Notes: generated by a model from the sequence alone, not told the origin. Shown: positions 10,197 to 19,135, counted from the stretch's first letter. The stretch: 32,604 nt of DNA from Candidatus Vogelbacteria bacterium (GCA_016215345.1 JACRKD010000035.1:1-32604); one strand, 5' to 3'. Translations and numbers: made by a program.

Positions 10197-10201
10197 ATAA
10201 A

Positions 10202-10795
10202 TTATTTGTCCAAAAGCGAGAACCGCGCAAACCTTCTTATCTCAATTTTTTCTCCGAATTTTTGAATTTTGTTTTTCAAGAGGTCGGAAACTGTCTCGTC
10301 CGGATTTTTAACGAATGGCTGTTTTAACAGGGTCCTTTCACTCAAATATGCGGCAACCTTACCCTCCAAAATTTTAGACTTCATCTCTTCGGGTTTGTCC
10401 AGTTCACTTACTTCTTTTGTAAACGTATCTTTCGTCGCCTGTAAAACCGAGGCGAGAATGGAGGTGTCGTCCAAATAAATAGGCGCCGAAGCCGCAATAT
10501 GCATAACAAGGTCTTTGGCCAACGCCTTAAATTCCTCATTTCTGCTAACAAAGTCTGTCTCACAATTAAGCTCAACCATCGCGCCGACCGCGCCACCCGG
10601 ATGGATATACGCCTCTACGACACCGGCATTCAATGTCCTATCAGATTTCTTAGCCGCGACCTCAATTCCTTTTTTTTTCAAAAAGACTAGCGCCTTGTCT
10701 GTGTCCCCTCCCGCGTCCTCAAGTGCTTTCTTGCACTGCATAACCGAAATGCCAGTGGCATCTCTTAACTGTTTTATTTGATCTGCAGTAATCAT
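10202..10795 (-). CDS. tsf: Elongation factor Ts, short form
   Basis: This is the nucleotide exchange factor for EF-Tu. The N-terminal UBA-like domain (QIKQLRDATGISVMQCKKAL) and the signature VELNCETDFVSRNEEF are clear. At 197 aa it is of the short type that lacks the second core subdomain and dimerisation insert of E. coli EF-Ts (283 aa). The ATG follows GATAATATAAGGGG, where an AGGGG ribosome site and a -10-like box nearly coincide. It follows rpsB as in most bacteria. Confidence 0.96.
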   Translation of the reverse strand: MITADQIKQLRDATGISVMQCKKALEDAGGDTDKALVFLKKKGIEVAAKKSDRTLNAGVVEAYIHPGGAVGAMVELNCETDFVSRNEEFKALAKDLVMHIAASAPIYLDDTSILASVLQATKDTFTKEVSELDKPEEMKSKILEGKVAAYLSERTLLKQPFVKNPDETVSDLLKNKIQKFGEKIEIRRFARFSLLDK

Positions 10796-10834
10796 ACCCC
10801 TTATATTATCTACAATTAGATGGATAAAGGCAAT

Positions 10835-11602
10835 CTACTTAACTGATACAGCCGGGGCCAAAGAGATATTCGTAGTAGATGGATTCAAACTTTTAGCATC
10901 GCGCCAAACCGAAACGAGTTTGTCCACAAAATATTTTATACTAGTAACCGAAGAATCGTTCCCAATAATTGGGTAACTTATCTCTGAGATTGCGCAGTCA
11001 GACCCAGACAAACCAACAACGGGAATTTGAAGCCTCTTCGCTTCGGCAACGGCAATTTTTTCCTTACCGGAATCAATTACGAAAATCGCCGCCGGTAATC
11101 TTTTCATTCTTACAATGCCACCGAAATGCCTAAGGAGGTCAGAGGTTTCTTTATCGAGAAGAGTCCTTTCTTTTTTGGTATATATGTTGAGTTCACCCGA
11201 TTCCTTTTTGGCAAGCAGATCCTCAAGCCTAGCAATTCTTTTCCTGATTTCACCAAAATTCGTAAGAGTCCCACCAATCCATCTCTCCGCGACATAAGGC
11301 ATGTCCATCTTCTCCGCCGCTTCCACGACATAAGACCTGGCCTCTTTCTTGTTGCCAACCAAAAGAACCTGCTTACCCTCTTTAGAAATCTGCTCAATAA
11401 AGGTCATGGCGCGATCAAATGTCGCCAGAGTTTTTTCTAGATCTATGACATCCATTCGGTTTTTAGTGCCAAAAATATAATTCTTTACCGAAGAATTCCT
11501 CCTTGACTTGGAAAAACCAAAATGGGCGCCAGCCGCAAAAAGATCATCAACTGTTACTCCATAATTGCCCTTAACCCCATCCAAATTTTCGCCGGTTTTC
11601 AT
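10835..11602 (-). CDS. rpsB: 30S ribosomal protein S2
   Basis: S2 of the small ribosomal subunit. The family motifs are GAHFGFSKSRRNSS (usually GxHxGH), IFGTKNRMDVIDLEKT, ERWIGGTLTNF and VVGLSGSDCAISEISYPIIGND near the end. ATG 11602 (MKTGENLDGV) is preferred over an upstream TTG at 11641 because a TACACT box lies 10 nt before it. It sits upstream of tsf, the standard pair. Confidence 0.94.
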   Translation of the reverse strand: MKTGENLDGVKGNYGVTVDDLFAAGAHFGFSKSRRNSSVKNYIFGTKNRMDVIDLEKTLATFDRAMTFIEQISKEGKQVLLVGNKKEARSYVVEAAEKMDMPYVAERWIGGTLTNFGEIRKRIARLEDLLAKKESGELNIYTKKERTLLDKETSDLLRHFGGIVRMKRLPAAIFVIDSGKEKIAVAEAKRLQIPVVGLSGSDCAISEISYPIIGNDSSVTSIKYFVDKLVSVWRDAKSLNPSTTNISLAPAVSVK

Positions 11603-11650
11603 ATGTGGAGAAAGTGTACCAAAACGAGGTCCGAATTGCAAGAGATGGCC

Positions 11651-13072
11651 TTAAAGCTGCCTAACCCGTCCACTAGGGTTATCAATCTGGAGAGGGATGG
11701 AAACAGTTTTTATACTCCCGCCGCTTCTGGGTGTGGCGAGAAGAACTACCGTGTAATCACCGGTTGAAAGAGACGTATCGGACACGCCAGGGTCCTGATT
11801 CTTAGTCAATTGCAAAACAATTGTCGCGCTTTCGGCCTGATCGGGGTCAAGATTGACAAAAGGTCCTGAAGTGGGAGCCTTGGTGAATATGGGGGTTACA
11901 AGCAGAGTTGATGGCGACGACGCACCAACCCCAGCCTTTATTGAATTATCTACATTGTAACTTATGTGATGGAAGGTTATGTCCACAGTACTACCGAAAG
12001 AAGAGACTTGTCCCGCTGGCTTACCGACCGCAATGGAAACCGTAGCCGGAATCGTCGTCGAATTTATACTCCTGACGAATCTGGCCGACATAGAACCCGA
12101 CGGTATAACAGTAAACTCTTTCGGACCGATAGTAATCGATCCCCCACAATCAGAAATCAACAGTGAATTACTGTCGATAGTAACGCTAGGGGCCGAAACA
12201 GACCCTGGAGTTCCATATGTAACAGTTATGGTATCAGTTCCTTGCCCGGAAGTAATTCCCGACCCAGTCCAAACGTAAGTATGAGCCACACCGTCCGCGG
12301 GAATAATTGAGGCCGTCCAGTTCACGGTTGCACCGACATTAATAACACTTGGGCTATGAGTGCACGATACAGATCTCGTATTGTTATTAGGAAGAGAATC
12401 AAGCATGCTCACGGCATAATTGCTTCCGCTAAGACTTATCCAACCGGGAAACTGTGGCGAAACATTATTACTGCTCAAATCCAGTTCCACTCCTCCCGCC
12501 CAAGCAAAGCCCGAAAATCTCTTCGTCGCAGAATCAAATACCCCCCCATAAGGCGCGCCGCCAGTTGTCAATCCAGATAAACTAACCCAGCCATCCCACC
12601 CACCACGGACAAAGTCATTTTTAAGTGGCCCGCTACAACCACTCTCAAACACGGAGCAAGCCCTGGCCCAACCCTTTAGTTTATTGTCCGGGGCCAGAAC
12701 GGGACCGGAGGCAATCTCTCCGCCGGTCGGATAGGCTGGCGCTGTTCCGGAAACATTGTCTTCACTACATAATTTGGTCTGCGTAGTGTTACCAACACTG
12801 GGATCTAATCGCCCACATCCAAAATTAATCCAGCCAATATTTGACGACCAAGCGTAACCGTTTAAATAGGAAGGAGTGACCGGATCATAATTATTCAGAT
12901 AAACATAGTAATTCGGATTAACGCCGCTAAAACTAATCCAGCCAATATTTGACGACCAAGCGTAACCGGACAGATACTTCACCACGCCGGCAGCCCTCGA
13001 GTTAGAGAAAAAGGAGGCAGTAATGAGAAATACGATAAAAACTAAAACGGCAGATAATGTCTTGTGTCTCAT
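11651..13072 (-). CDS. Secreted protein with GYAWSSNIGW repeats
   Basis: The product is 473 aa with an N-terminal signal peptide (residues about 1-27, KTLSAVLVFIVFLITASFF then a polar end). Two near-identical repeats, LSGYAWSSNIGWISFSG and LNGYAWSSNIGWINFGCG, are followed by weaker ones (LKGWARACSVFESGC, FSGFAWAGG...PGWISLSG). The C-terminal half is Ser/Thr/Val-rich and resembles Ig-like beta domains. Such aromatic repeat proteins are common in Parcubacteria and are presumed to lie at the cell surface. No catalytic motif is seen. A TATAAT box ends 6 nt before the ATG. The role is unknown; adhesion or surface layer is a guess. Confidence 0.75.
   Translation of the reverse strand: MRHKTLSAVLVFIVFLITASFFSNSRAAGVVKYLSGYAWSSNIGWISFSGVNPNYYVYLNNYDPVTPSYLNGYAWSSNIGWINFGCGRLDPSVGNTTQTKLCSEDNVSGTAPAYPTGGEIASGPVLAPDNKLKGWARACSVFESGCSGPLKNDFVRGGWDGWVSLSGLTTGGAPYGGVFDSATKRFSGFAWAGGVELDLSSNNVSPQFPGWISLSGSNYAVSMLDSLPNNNTRSVSCTHSPSVINVGATVNWTASIIPADGVAHTYVWTGSGITSGQGTDTITVTYGTPGSVSAPSVTIDSNSLLISDCGGSITIGPKEFTVIPSGSMSARFVRSINSTTIPATVSIAVGKPAGQVSSFGSTVDITFHHISYNVDNSIKAGVGASSPSTLLVTPIFTKAPTSGPFVNLDPDQAESATIVLQLTKNQDPGVSDTSLSTGDYTVVLLATPRSGGSIKTVSIPLQIDNPSGRVRQL
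12826..12860 (-). repeat. 35-nt exact direct repeat, copy 1
   Basis: Identical base for base to 12934-12968. It encodes the shared GYAWSSNIGWI part of the second protein repeat. Exact DNA identity, not only protein identity, points to recent duplication or gene conversion. Confidence 0.9.
12934..12968 (-). repeat. 35-nt exact direct repeat, copy 2
   Basis: Identical to 12826-12860, in the same orientation, 108 nt apart start to start (36 codons, so in frame). It encodes the first GYAWSSNIGWI motif. Confidence 0.9.
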
Positions 13073-13098
13073 TGGTATATTATATCTAAACGAAAAAA

Positions 13099-14085
13099 TT
13101 AGTTTTCCACATCTTCTGCGTGAAGAACTCCCTTTTCCCCCGCACCCTTAAGCGCCTCTATAATTGGGTCCAAATTGCCAAGCATGATTTTCTCAATATT
13201 GTGCCAAGACTCTTTTATGCGGTGGTCGGTAACACGATCCTGGAGAACATTATAAGTTCTAATCTTTTCAGATCTATCGCCGGTTCCTATCTGGCCCTTT
13301 CTTTCTGAAGACAATTCTTTGGCCTCTTTTTCCTCCTGTAACTGCAAAAGCTTAGATGCAAGAATAGTCATGGCCTTCTCCCTGTTCTTAAGCTGGCTTC
13401 TCTCGCTTGTGCTGCGAATCATGATACCGGTCGGCTTGTGAAAAACTCTAACGGCTGTCTCAACCTTGTTAACATTCTGCCCACCGGCGCCGCCTGATCT
13501 GGAAAAATCCACATCAATATCACTATCTTTTATCTCGATCTTTTTATTCGGCCGGATAGGCATAACCGCGACAGACGCCGTTGAAGTATGAACTCTCCCC
13601 TGCTTCTCGGTTGCCGGAACTCTTTGAACTCTATGCACCCCCATTTCGTATTTTAAACTGGAATAAACGCCCCTTCCCTTTATTTCGAAAGTGGCCTCCT
13701 TATAACCGCCGAGTGGAGCCCGTGACACATCTACCGGCTTCCAAGACCAACCCTTAAGCGTGGCGTACTTCTCATACATTTCCGCGAGCTCCATCGCAAA
13801 AATGGCAGCCTCTTCCCCCCCGGCGCCGGCCCGAACTTCCAAAATCATCTCTTTATGGTCATCATCGGCCACAGTTTCCTCTCCCGCGATAGCCTCTATA
13901 TTTTTTATTATCGCGCTACGAGCCACCTCGAGATTGTTTATTTCATCTTCGGCAATACCAATTATGCTAGGATCACTGGCGACAAGGTCCCTGGCTTCCG
14001 AAATCTCTTTTACTATACGATCGTATTCCTTAAAGAGATAAGTGGTTTTGAGATTGTTCCTATATTGTTCAATATCCGTACTCAT
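13099..14085 (-). CDS. prfA: Peptide chain release factor 1
   Basis: This factor releases peptides at UAA and UAG. The GGQ motif (201-203, in [17 protein letters not shown]) contacts the peptidyl transferase centre, and the codon-reading tripeptide is PAT (157-159, [14 protein letters not shown]), which marks RF1 and not RF2. At 328 aa it is about 30 shorter than E. coli RF1, mainly in the N-terminal domain. A TAAACT box lies 7 nt before the ATG. It is followed downstream by the secreted repeat protein. Confidence 0.97.
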   Translation of the reverse strand: MSTDIEQYRNNLKTTYLFKEYDRIVKEISEARDLVASDPSIIGIAEDEINNLEVARSAIIKNIEAIAGEETVADDDHKEMILEVRAGAGGEEAAIFAMELAEMYEKYATLKGWSWKPVDVSRAPLGGYKEATFEIKGRGVYSSLKYEMGVHRVQRVPATEKQGRVHTSTASVAVMPIRPNKKIEIKDSDIDVDFSRSGGAGGQNVNKVETAVRVFHKPTGIMIRSTSERSQLKNREKAMTILASKLLQLQEEKEAKELSSERKGQIGTGDRSEKIRTYNVLQDRVTDHRIKESWHNIEKIMLGNLDPIIEALKGAGEKGVLHAEDVEN

Positions 14086-14100
14086 TGGATTAAGTTTACA

Positions 14101-14144
14101 TTAAAAAAGTTTAGGCGCCTATTCTCGCGACTAAACTTTTTTAA
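14101..14144 (-). terminator. Bidirectional-looking terminator between rpmE and prfA
   Basis: Perfect 14-nt arms (14101-14114 and 14131-14144) end in A6 and T6 tracts, so the hairpin is followed by U-runs on both strands. It should end rpmE transcription before the prfA promoter. Confidence 0.85.
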
Positions 14145-14148
14145 TTTG

Positions 14149-14412
14149 TTACTTAGATGTTTTAGCCTTCTTAGCTACCCTTGGAGCCTTTTTGGCCTTG
14201 GGAACGGTCGAGGCCTTAGCTTGTCTCGCCTTGAACTTCTCCACCCTGCCGGCCGTATCGACAACTCTGCCTTCGCCGGTGTAAAGTGGATGACAAGCGC
14301 TACAAATTTCAACTTTTATAGATTCTTTAGTCGAGCCAACAGTAAAAACGTTACCGCATGAACAGGTAACGGAAGCTTCTGGAAAATATTTAGGATGTAT
14401 GCCGTCCTTCAT
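14149..14412 (-). CDS. rpmE: 50S ribosomal protein L31, zinc-binding type
   Basis: The product is 87 aa, starting [10 protein letters not shown]. Four cysteines, C17 and C19 (TCSCG) and C37 and C40 (EICSACHP), form the zinc site of the C+ type. [20 protein letters not shown] is the usual middle. The C-terminus is extended by about 20 Lys/Ala-rich residues. Its standard neighbour prfA lies just downstream. Confidence 0.96.
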   Translation of the reverse strand: MKDGIHPKYFPEASVTCSCGNVFTVGSTKESIKVEICSACHPLYTGEGRVVDTAGRVEKFKARQAKASTVPKAKKAPRVAKKAKTSK

Positions 14413-14458
14413 TGTCGGAACAATATACCAAAAAGTGGAAAATTATGCAAATTTCAGG

Positions 14459-15697
14459 CTAGTCCTTGCCCGGTACTACGCCCTTCGTCTCATAAAACCT
14501 TACCACCGCCCTTATCCTTTCGGGAAATTTTATAAGCGGTATATCGATCAGATGATAAACTAAAATTCCCCTGGGAACATCTCCTCCGCCGAAGGGCCCA
14601 GTCTCGAAGGCCACAGTTAACTCGTCCCTTATCTTCCGCATTAGGTTATCTACCTCATGCATTTCTAACTGATGAAATGGCCGTTTAAGGTGCGCATAGA
14701 GTGGGTCATCTATAAAGTTCGTAGCATCAATAGATGAACTGCCGCCTCGAATATAAGCAAGAACTTCATCTTTTATCGCCCGAAGTCCAGCATCCATCCT
14801 TTGAAAAGCGTAACCTTCACTGCTCATCTCAAGCGCCGAGAGATTGGCGCCGGAATAGTACATCTTTTTACCCAAGGGAGAGGCGTTTTCTATATCTCCA
14901 AAAAGCTTTTCTCCAACTGGGCCAGTGGTCGGTGTAAACATAGAGTGATTTATAAAGTGTTGTCTCTCGTGGCGAACAATACTGCTCCGGTGCTCCTTAT
15001 CGCGATTACCATAAATTATAAGCAAATCAGCACCTACCTCCGGTGAGCGGATGGCGCGATGAAACTCTCCGCCGCTTTCTCTCGCGCTTCCCTTAAAGTT
15101 TTTATAATCTTCAGCGTCAGACAAATAAACCAAAAGGTACCCCTCAATCCTCTCCACTTGTACAAGTCCTCGCGGTTCATTTTTCGTCTTCAACTTAAAC
15201 AACTCTTTGCCCAAGAGTCTGGCCATCGCCCAAGACCTTGTCTTATCCAAAACAGTTTTAATGCCTCTTTGCGCAAGTAAAGTCTTAAGTTTAAGTTCAG
15301 CCCTCTTGGCTTCAACTTTTTTATTCAAATAGTTACCGACAACGCCTAAAACCGCGGCCTCCTTATAAACAATCTTCTGCTTCGCTCGCGCGTTATTGTT
15401 CACCCGCTTCTGGGTATTCAGCACCAGATGGTCCTCGGCCAAACTGTCGTCTCCTCTTACAATATGTTCACGTTCCAGCTGTTGTAAAATTGGTTCAAGC
15501 GCCTTCGTGGCTTTTTTCTCGATCATCTCACTATCAGAAGTTACAATCGTTGGATATTCGCCTGTGTCGGGAATCTCTTCTCCTAAAATACGTTCTATCT
15601 CCATGGCAACAAGCGCGCCCTCATGACGCTTTTCCATAAGTTCCATAAACCTATCCTTTAGCTCCGGTATTTTTATTGTTAAAACAGCTTCTTTCAT
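14459..15697 (-). CDS. Uncharacterised protein with an HExxH metalloprotease-like motif
   Basis: The product is 412 aa and I do not recognise the family. The N-terminal half is charged and helical, with no signal peptide. The motif RHERQHFIN places HERQH at residues 243-247, which fits the zinc-binding HExxH of metallopeptidases. Glu311 in the segment AIKDEVLAYI, 64 residues later, could be the third ligand as in gluzincins. It lies between rpmE and the transglycosylase gene, 12 nt upstream of the latter's neighbour region on the same strand. A cytoplasmic zinc protease is plausible, but the motif alone does not prove activity. Confidence 0.55.
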   Translation of the reverse strand: MKEAVLTIKIPELKDRFMELMEKRHEGALVAMEIERILGEEIPDTGEYPTIVTSDSEMIEKKATKALEPILQQLEREHIVRGDDSLAEDHLVLNTQKRVNNNARAKQKIVYKEAAVLGVVGNYLNKKVEAKRAELKLKTLLAQRGIKTVLDKTRSWAMARLLGKELFKLKTKNEPRGLVQVERIEGYLLVYLSDAEDYKNFKGSARESGGEFHRAIRSPEVGADLLIIYGNRDKEHRSSIVRHERQHFINHSMFTPTTGPVGEKLFGDIENASPLGKKMYYSGANLSALEMSSEGYAFQRMDAGLRAIKDEVLAYIRGGSSSIDATNFIDDPLYAHLKRPFHQLEMHEVDNLMRKIRDELTVAFETGPFGGGDVPRGILVYHLIDIPLIKFPERIRAVVRFYETKGVVPGKD

Positions 15698-15709
15698 CGG
15701 TTCATTCTA

Positions 15710-17104
15710 CTACTGCGCGTCGATAACATCTATATCCTTCTGAAATTCATTAGCGCGATTGGCAACGCTTGCGCCATAACCCTTCATGTGCTTTTTCCAG
15801 TTACCGCCGGAATAATATTTCGCGGCGGCGCAACTTTCTCGAGAAAAGGTCGTCTGATAAATCCTTTCGCAACCGGCCAAGGCATCATTCAAGTAAAGAG
15901 CGGTCGCGATAAAAGCGTCACGATTGTCGAAAGGAGAGGCAAAAGGTGAGCCGGTTATACTCTCTACCCTGCGCTTATAGCCGGTCTGCGCGCCTATATC
16001 CCACCAGGTTTTTGGCATAAATTGAGAGGGGCCCATTGCGCCTCCATACTGACCATCTCTGGAAATAGGGCAAGAAACAGGGGTGGTACCGGGATCTCGG
16101 TCAAGATTTTGAACAATATATAGGAACGACGCCTTCTGACTATTGGCCATTACCGTGCCACTGCTGTTTTTCCACGCTTGATTGTAAAAACATCGGCCGA
16201 TATTTTTACCAACCACACCATCTAGGCCCGACTCTTGCGTAAGTATGGAAAGAATAAAGGCGGAACGCACCCCGAGCGCATTTTCCGCGAGCCTTACAAT
16301 TTTTAAGGCGTCGGCAAATTTTAACTCTCCTCCGCCTGTAATTCTCAAGATTCTATTTTTTATCTCATTCGCCAATTTTTGTTTCTCCGTCAAAATCTTT
16401 TGATAAATCTTTTCCTGGCCCTTCGCGTCCTTGAGAATACTTGACTTTTCCCTCTCTAAAACCTGAAGCTGCCGATTCTCTATCTCCTGTTTTGCCTTGA
16501 GCGTCCTCTCTCTTTCTGTTCTTGCTTCAAGCTCTCTTTTGTGCCTTTGTTCTTCGGCGCGAGCGCCCCTGATTTGTTCGAAAGTTTCATTGATAGACCG
16601 CTGGAGAAGTTCAAAAGTTCCAAGGTCTTGGTAAAAGTCTGATATATTTCTATCGTTCAACAGAAGCTCCGCAATAGAAGTCGACTCAACTTCATCCGTC
16701 CTTCGAAGCAGTTCCGCCGTGGATCTCTCCAGATCGGAAATTTTCCCACCCAGCTCTTCAATTGTTTCATTCTTGTCGTCTATTTCGTTGCTCAAATTGA
16801 GTATCGCTATATTACGGGCTTTTATCTCAAGCTTACTTTTGTCTATCTTATGACCAAGAATCGCCATATCGCGCTCAAGGTTGGTGGACTCTCTTTGTTT
16901 ATTTTGAAGCGCTTGCTGTTGTAGGGCTATCTCTTCTTCACATTGTTTTAAACGCGACTGAAGCATCTCCGGGGTTTCATTCTGAAACACCGTATCGCAA
17001 GTGGCTTCGGCAAAAGTCTGTTTTGTGGACACAAAAGACAGCCCAACAAAAAGAGGTATTACAAATAAAAGATTCGTAATTTTAAAAGCCATGCTAAAGG
17101 GCAC
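15710..17104 (-). CDS. Secreted coiled-coil protein with C-terminal lytic transglycosylase domain
   Basis: The N-terminus has a signal sequence (about 7-32, FKITNLLFVIPLFVGLSFVS, then TFAEA). Residues about 45-250 form a long coiled coil like those of EnvC/PcsB-type cell-wall proteins. The C-terminal part matches SLT/MltB-type transglycosylases: LTQESGLDG with Glu291 as the likely catalytic acid, QYGGAMGPSQFMPKTWW, and ALYLNDALAGC. It should cleave peptidoglycan glycan strands outside the membrane. The start may be GTG 17104 or ATG 17092; the first lies inside a hairpin. The pairing of a coiled-coil regulator with an SLT domain in one chain is less usual than with CHAP or M23 domains. Confidence 0.8.
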   Translation of the reverse strand: MPFSMAFKITNLLFVIPLFVGLSFVSTKQTFAEATCDTVFQNETPEMLQSRLKQCEEEIALQQQALQNKQRESTNLERDMAILGHKIDKSKLEIKARNIAILNLSNEIDDKNETIEELGGKISDLERSTAELLRRTDEVESTSIAELLLNDRNISDFYQDLGTFELLQRSINETFEQIRGARAEEQRHKRELEARTERERTLKAKQEIENRQLQVLEREKSSILKDAKGQEKIYQKILTEKQKLANEIKNRILRITGGGELKFADALKIVRLAENALGVRSAFILSILTQESGLDGVVGKNIGRCFYNQAWKNSSGTVMANSQKASFLYIVQNLDRDPGTTPVSCPISRDGQYGGAMGPSQFMPKTWWDIGAQTGYKRRVESITGSPFASPFDNRDAFIATALYLNDALAGCERIYQTTFSRESCAAAKYYSGGNWKKHMKGYGASVANRANEFQKDIDVIDAQ

Positions 17105-17119
17105 ATGTTGTGCCCTTTA
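17095..17119 (-). promoter_or_regulatory. Perfect 11-bp hairpin or operator at the start of the transglycosylase gene
   Basis: TAAAGGGCACA (17095-17105) and TGTGCCCTTTA (17109-17119) flank a 3-nt loop. The GTG at 17104 and an out-of-frame ATG lie inside it, and a TATAAT box (17125-17120) touches its upstream edge. It could hide the start codon in the mRNA or bind a dimeric repressor. Confidence 0.6.
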
Positions 17120-17163
17120 ATTATATCAGAAAAAAATTATTGGAAGTAAGAGTGACGCTGGAT

Positions 17164-17841
17164 TTATTTTTTAGGAGCTGGGGCCTTGTCGCCGTCAGCT
17201 GAAGCCTCCGCATCTTCTCCCTCTTCTGGCTTCTTGCCCTTCTTCTCAACCTCTATGGCCGTTAAGTCTGGGGGGGCAACCTCCTCAACTTCATCTTTAC
17301 CGACCGAGACAAGCGCGACAACACCGTCTTGAGAACCGACGATGGTAACACCATTCGGCAATTTGATATTCTTTACAAACACTCGATCCTCGAGCTTCTC
17401 GAGTCCAGAGACATCTGCAACAAGCTCGTGGGGCAGATCGGCCGGCAGGGCCTCAACTTCAACCTCGTGCAAAACCTTAACCATGACTCCGCTGAAAGTT
17501 TTGACGGCTGGAGCCACCCCTTCAAATCTAATAGGTATATAAACCTTGATCAGCTGATCAGCCTTCACCAAATAGAAATCTGCGTGGAGAGGTTGTCCGG
17601 TAACTGCGTGAAAGCTTACATCCTGCACCAAAACATCTTTCTTGCCGGCATCCGTATCCAGCTTTATAACCGAAGATTCCCCGGCCTTTTTCCAAACCGT
17701 AACGAATTCTTGAGAATTTACTGTGAGAGGCAACGCTGACTCGCCGGCTCCGTAAACGACAACGGGCAAATCGCCGGCAGACCTTATCGATCGAACCCTC
17801 TTGCCCAGTATCTCTCGCTTTCTGGCCTTAAGTTCTAACAT
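17164..17841 (-). CDS. rplY: 50S ribosomal protein L25, CTC/TL5 type
   Basis: This protein binds 5S rRNA. The N-terminal L25 domain (LELKARKREILGKRVRSIRS, VVYGAG) is followed by the TL5/CTC beta domain (HADFYLVKADQLIKVYIPI, LPHELVADVSGLE). The C-terminal 35 residues are Glu/Ala/Lys-rich and disordered-looking. The length of 225 aa is normal for the long type. A TATAAT box lies 8 nt before the ATG, which suggests a leaderless or nearly leaderless mRNA. Confidence 0.94.
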   Translation of the reverse strand: MLELKARKREILGKRVRSIRSAGDLPVVVYGAGESALPLTVNSQEFVTVWKKAGESSVIKLDTDAGKKDVLVQDVSFHAVTGQPLHADFYLVKADQLIKVYIPIRFEGVAPAVKTFSGVMVKVLHEVEVEALPADLPHELVADVSGLEKLEDRVFVKNIKLPNGVTIVGSQDGVVALVSVGKDEVEEVAPPDLTAIEVEKKGKKPEEGEDAEASADGDKAPAPKK

Positions 17842-17876
17842 GGTTTGTCATTATATATTTTTACGCATAAATGTCA

Positions 17877-17905
17877 ACAAAAAAAACCGCCGGGGGTTAG
17901 CCGGC
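17877..17905 (-). terminator. Intrinsic terminator after the small membrane gene
   Basis: On the minus strand GCCGG/CCGGC arms (17905-17901 and 17893-17889) are followed by CGG and a T8 run. It closes the 17941-18114 gene. Confidence 0.85.
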
Positions 17906-17940
17906 AGTCTGAAGGACTCTTGAGTCGTAGTTGTGACGCC

Positions 17941-18114
17941 TCAAAACCTAGGGTCGTTTTGAGCCTCTATTGCGACCCCATCACGCTCCAGCCTTCTCGT
18001 CGAAATTTTCTTGCGCTTGTCAATGAAGAGACAAATTATGAGACAAAAAACCAGAATCCAAAGAAGTAACTTAGCAAGACCGCCGAGCTCCGTCTTCACT
18101 TGCTCCCAAGTCAA
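17941..18114 (-). CDS. Small one-helix membrane protein
   Basis: The product is 57 aa. TTG 18114 follows GGAAGG by 6-7 nt. The chain is a short amphipathic start (TWEQVKTELGGLAK), one membrane helix (about 16-32, LLLWILVFCLIICLF) and a basic then polar tail (DKRKKISTRRLERDG). A good terminator follows 36 nt later. The codon pattern and signals support a real gene. No family is recognised. It follows fba on the same strand after a 130-nt gap. Confidence 0.6.
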   Translation of the reverse strand: MTWEQVKTELGGLAKLLLWILVFCLIICLFIDKRKKISTRRLERDGVAIEAQNDPRF

Positions 18115-18247
18115 CTTCCCACCTTCCTTTCAGATCAATGTTTAAAAGTCTATCTACCGCCCCGAGAATCTACTAAAAGCATATCACATAGATAGAAAAA
18201 GTTAATATGACTTATGGAGACTTTCCGGCATAACCAACCCGGTGTCT

Positions 18248-19129
18248 CTAGCTAATTCCATTAAACAATTTTAATTTTTTTGTAACGACTTCCTCGACAG
18301 CCTTAACCGAATTGGCGAGAAGTTTATATGGAGCAATCTCATCCGGATTTTCCGCCAGACTTGTCATCAAGGCTTTTCTCCATGCCACCCTAATCTCCGT
18401 ACTAATGTGAACAATGAGGAGCCCAACCGCGATCCCCTTCGTAAAATTTTCGTCCTTAAGTCCCGAACCACCATGAAGAACAGGGTGGGCGTTAAGTGCC
18501 CTTTGTATCTCTGACAGCCTTTGAATATTTATATCCGGATCGTACCCTTCTCGCATCTGTCCATGTATACTTCCGATCGCGGGAGAAAATAAATCAACAC
18601 CGGTTTCGGTAACAAATCTTTCCGCGTCTTCAACGGTCGTCAGTTGGTTAAGTCCGATACTTGCTCCTTCAGGAATAGCATCTAGAATTTTCGACGAACT
18701 TCCTATATAGCCAAGTTCCCCCTCAACTAAAGTCTCTCGCTCTTCTTTCTCTGCGACGGCCCTCGCGTAATCAACACACTGTTTTGTGATTTTTATATTT
18801 TCTTCAAGTGGCAACTTTGCGCCATCAAAGATTGCAGAATCGTAACCGAGATCTATCGCCTCTTTAACCCGCTCAAAAGAGTATGTGTGGTCAGCATTTA
18901 TAAAAATCGGATAACTAAATTCATCGCGGATACTCTCGACGAGATGAACCGCCTGGCTAACTCCTATAAAATCCCGCTCCTTTTCAGAAACTCCTATTGT
19001 AACCGGCACATTTAAATTTCTGGCAGAATTAAAAACAGCCCAAAGCTGGTCTATCGTGGAAATATTAAAGTGTCCTATGGCGACCTTTTTTTTCTCCGCA
19101 TCTTTTATGGCTTCTCTTAATGTAATCAT
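18248..19129 (-). CDS. fba: Class II fructose-bisphosphate aldolase family protein
   Basis: The product is expected to split fructose-1,6-bisphosphate using zinc. Class II features are Asp80 and His81 in INADHTYSFE, Glu136 in LVEGELGYIGSSS, SPAIGSIHGQM with a zinc His, and LHGGSGLKDE with the phosphate-binding GGSG. At 293 aa it is close to the tagatose/KbaY-GatY size, so tagatose bisphosphate is a possible alternative substrate. It is divergent from the PfkB kinase gene, with 46 nt between the start codons. The TAAAAT box at 19141-19136 lies 6 nt before the ATG. Confidence 0.9.
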   Translation of the reverse strand: MITLREAIKDAEKKKVAIGHFNISTIDQLWAVFNSARNLNVPVTIGVSEKERDFIGVSQAVHLVESIRDEFSYPIFINADHTYSFERVKEAIDLGYDSAIFDGAKLPLEENIKITKQCVDYARAVAEKEERETLVEGELGYIGSSSKILDAIPEGASIGLNQLTTVEDAERFVTETGVDLFSPAIGSIHGQMREGYDPDINIQRLSEIQRALNAHPVLHGGSGLKDENFTKGIAVGLLIVHISTEIRVAWRKALMTSLAENPDEIAPYKLLANSVKAVEEVVTKKLKLFNGIS

Positions 19130-19135
19130 AGGAAT

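Noticed and set aside
11966-12580. Plus-strand reading frames opposite the secreted repeat protein
   Set aside because: They are shadows of the minus-strand gene, without ribosome sites or plausible protein composition.
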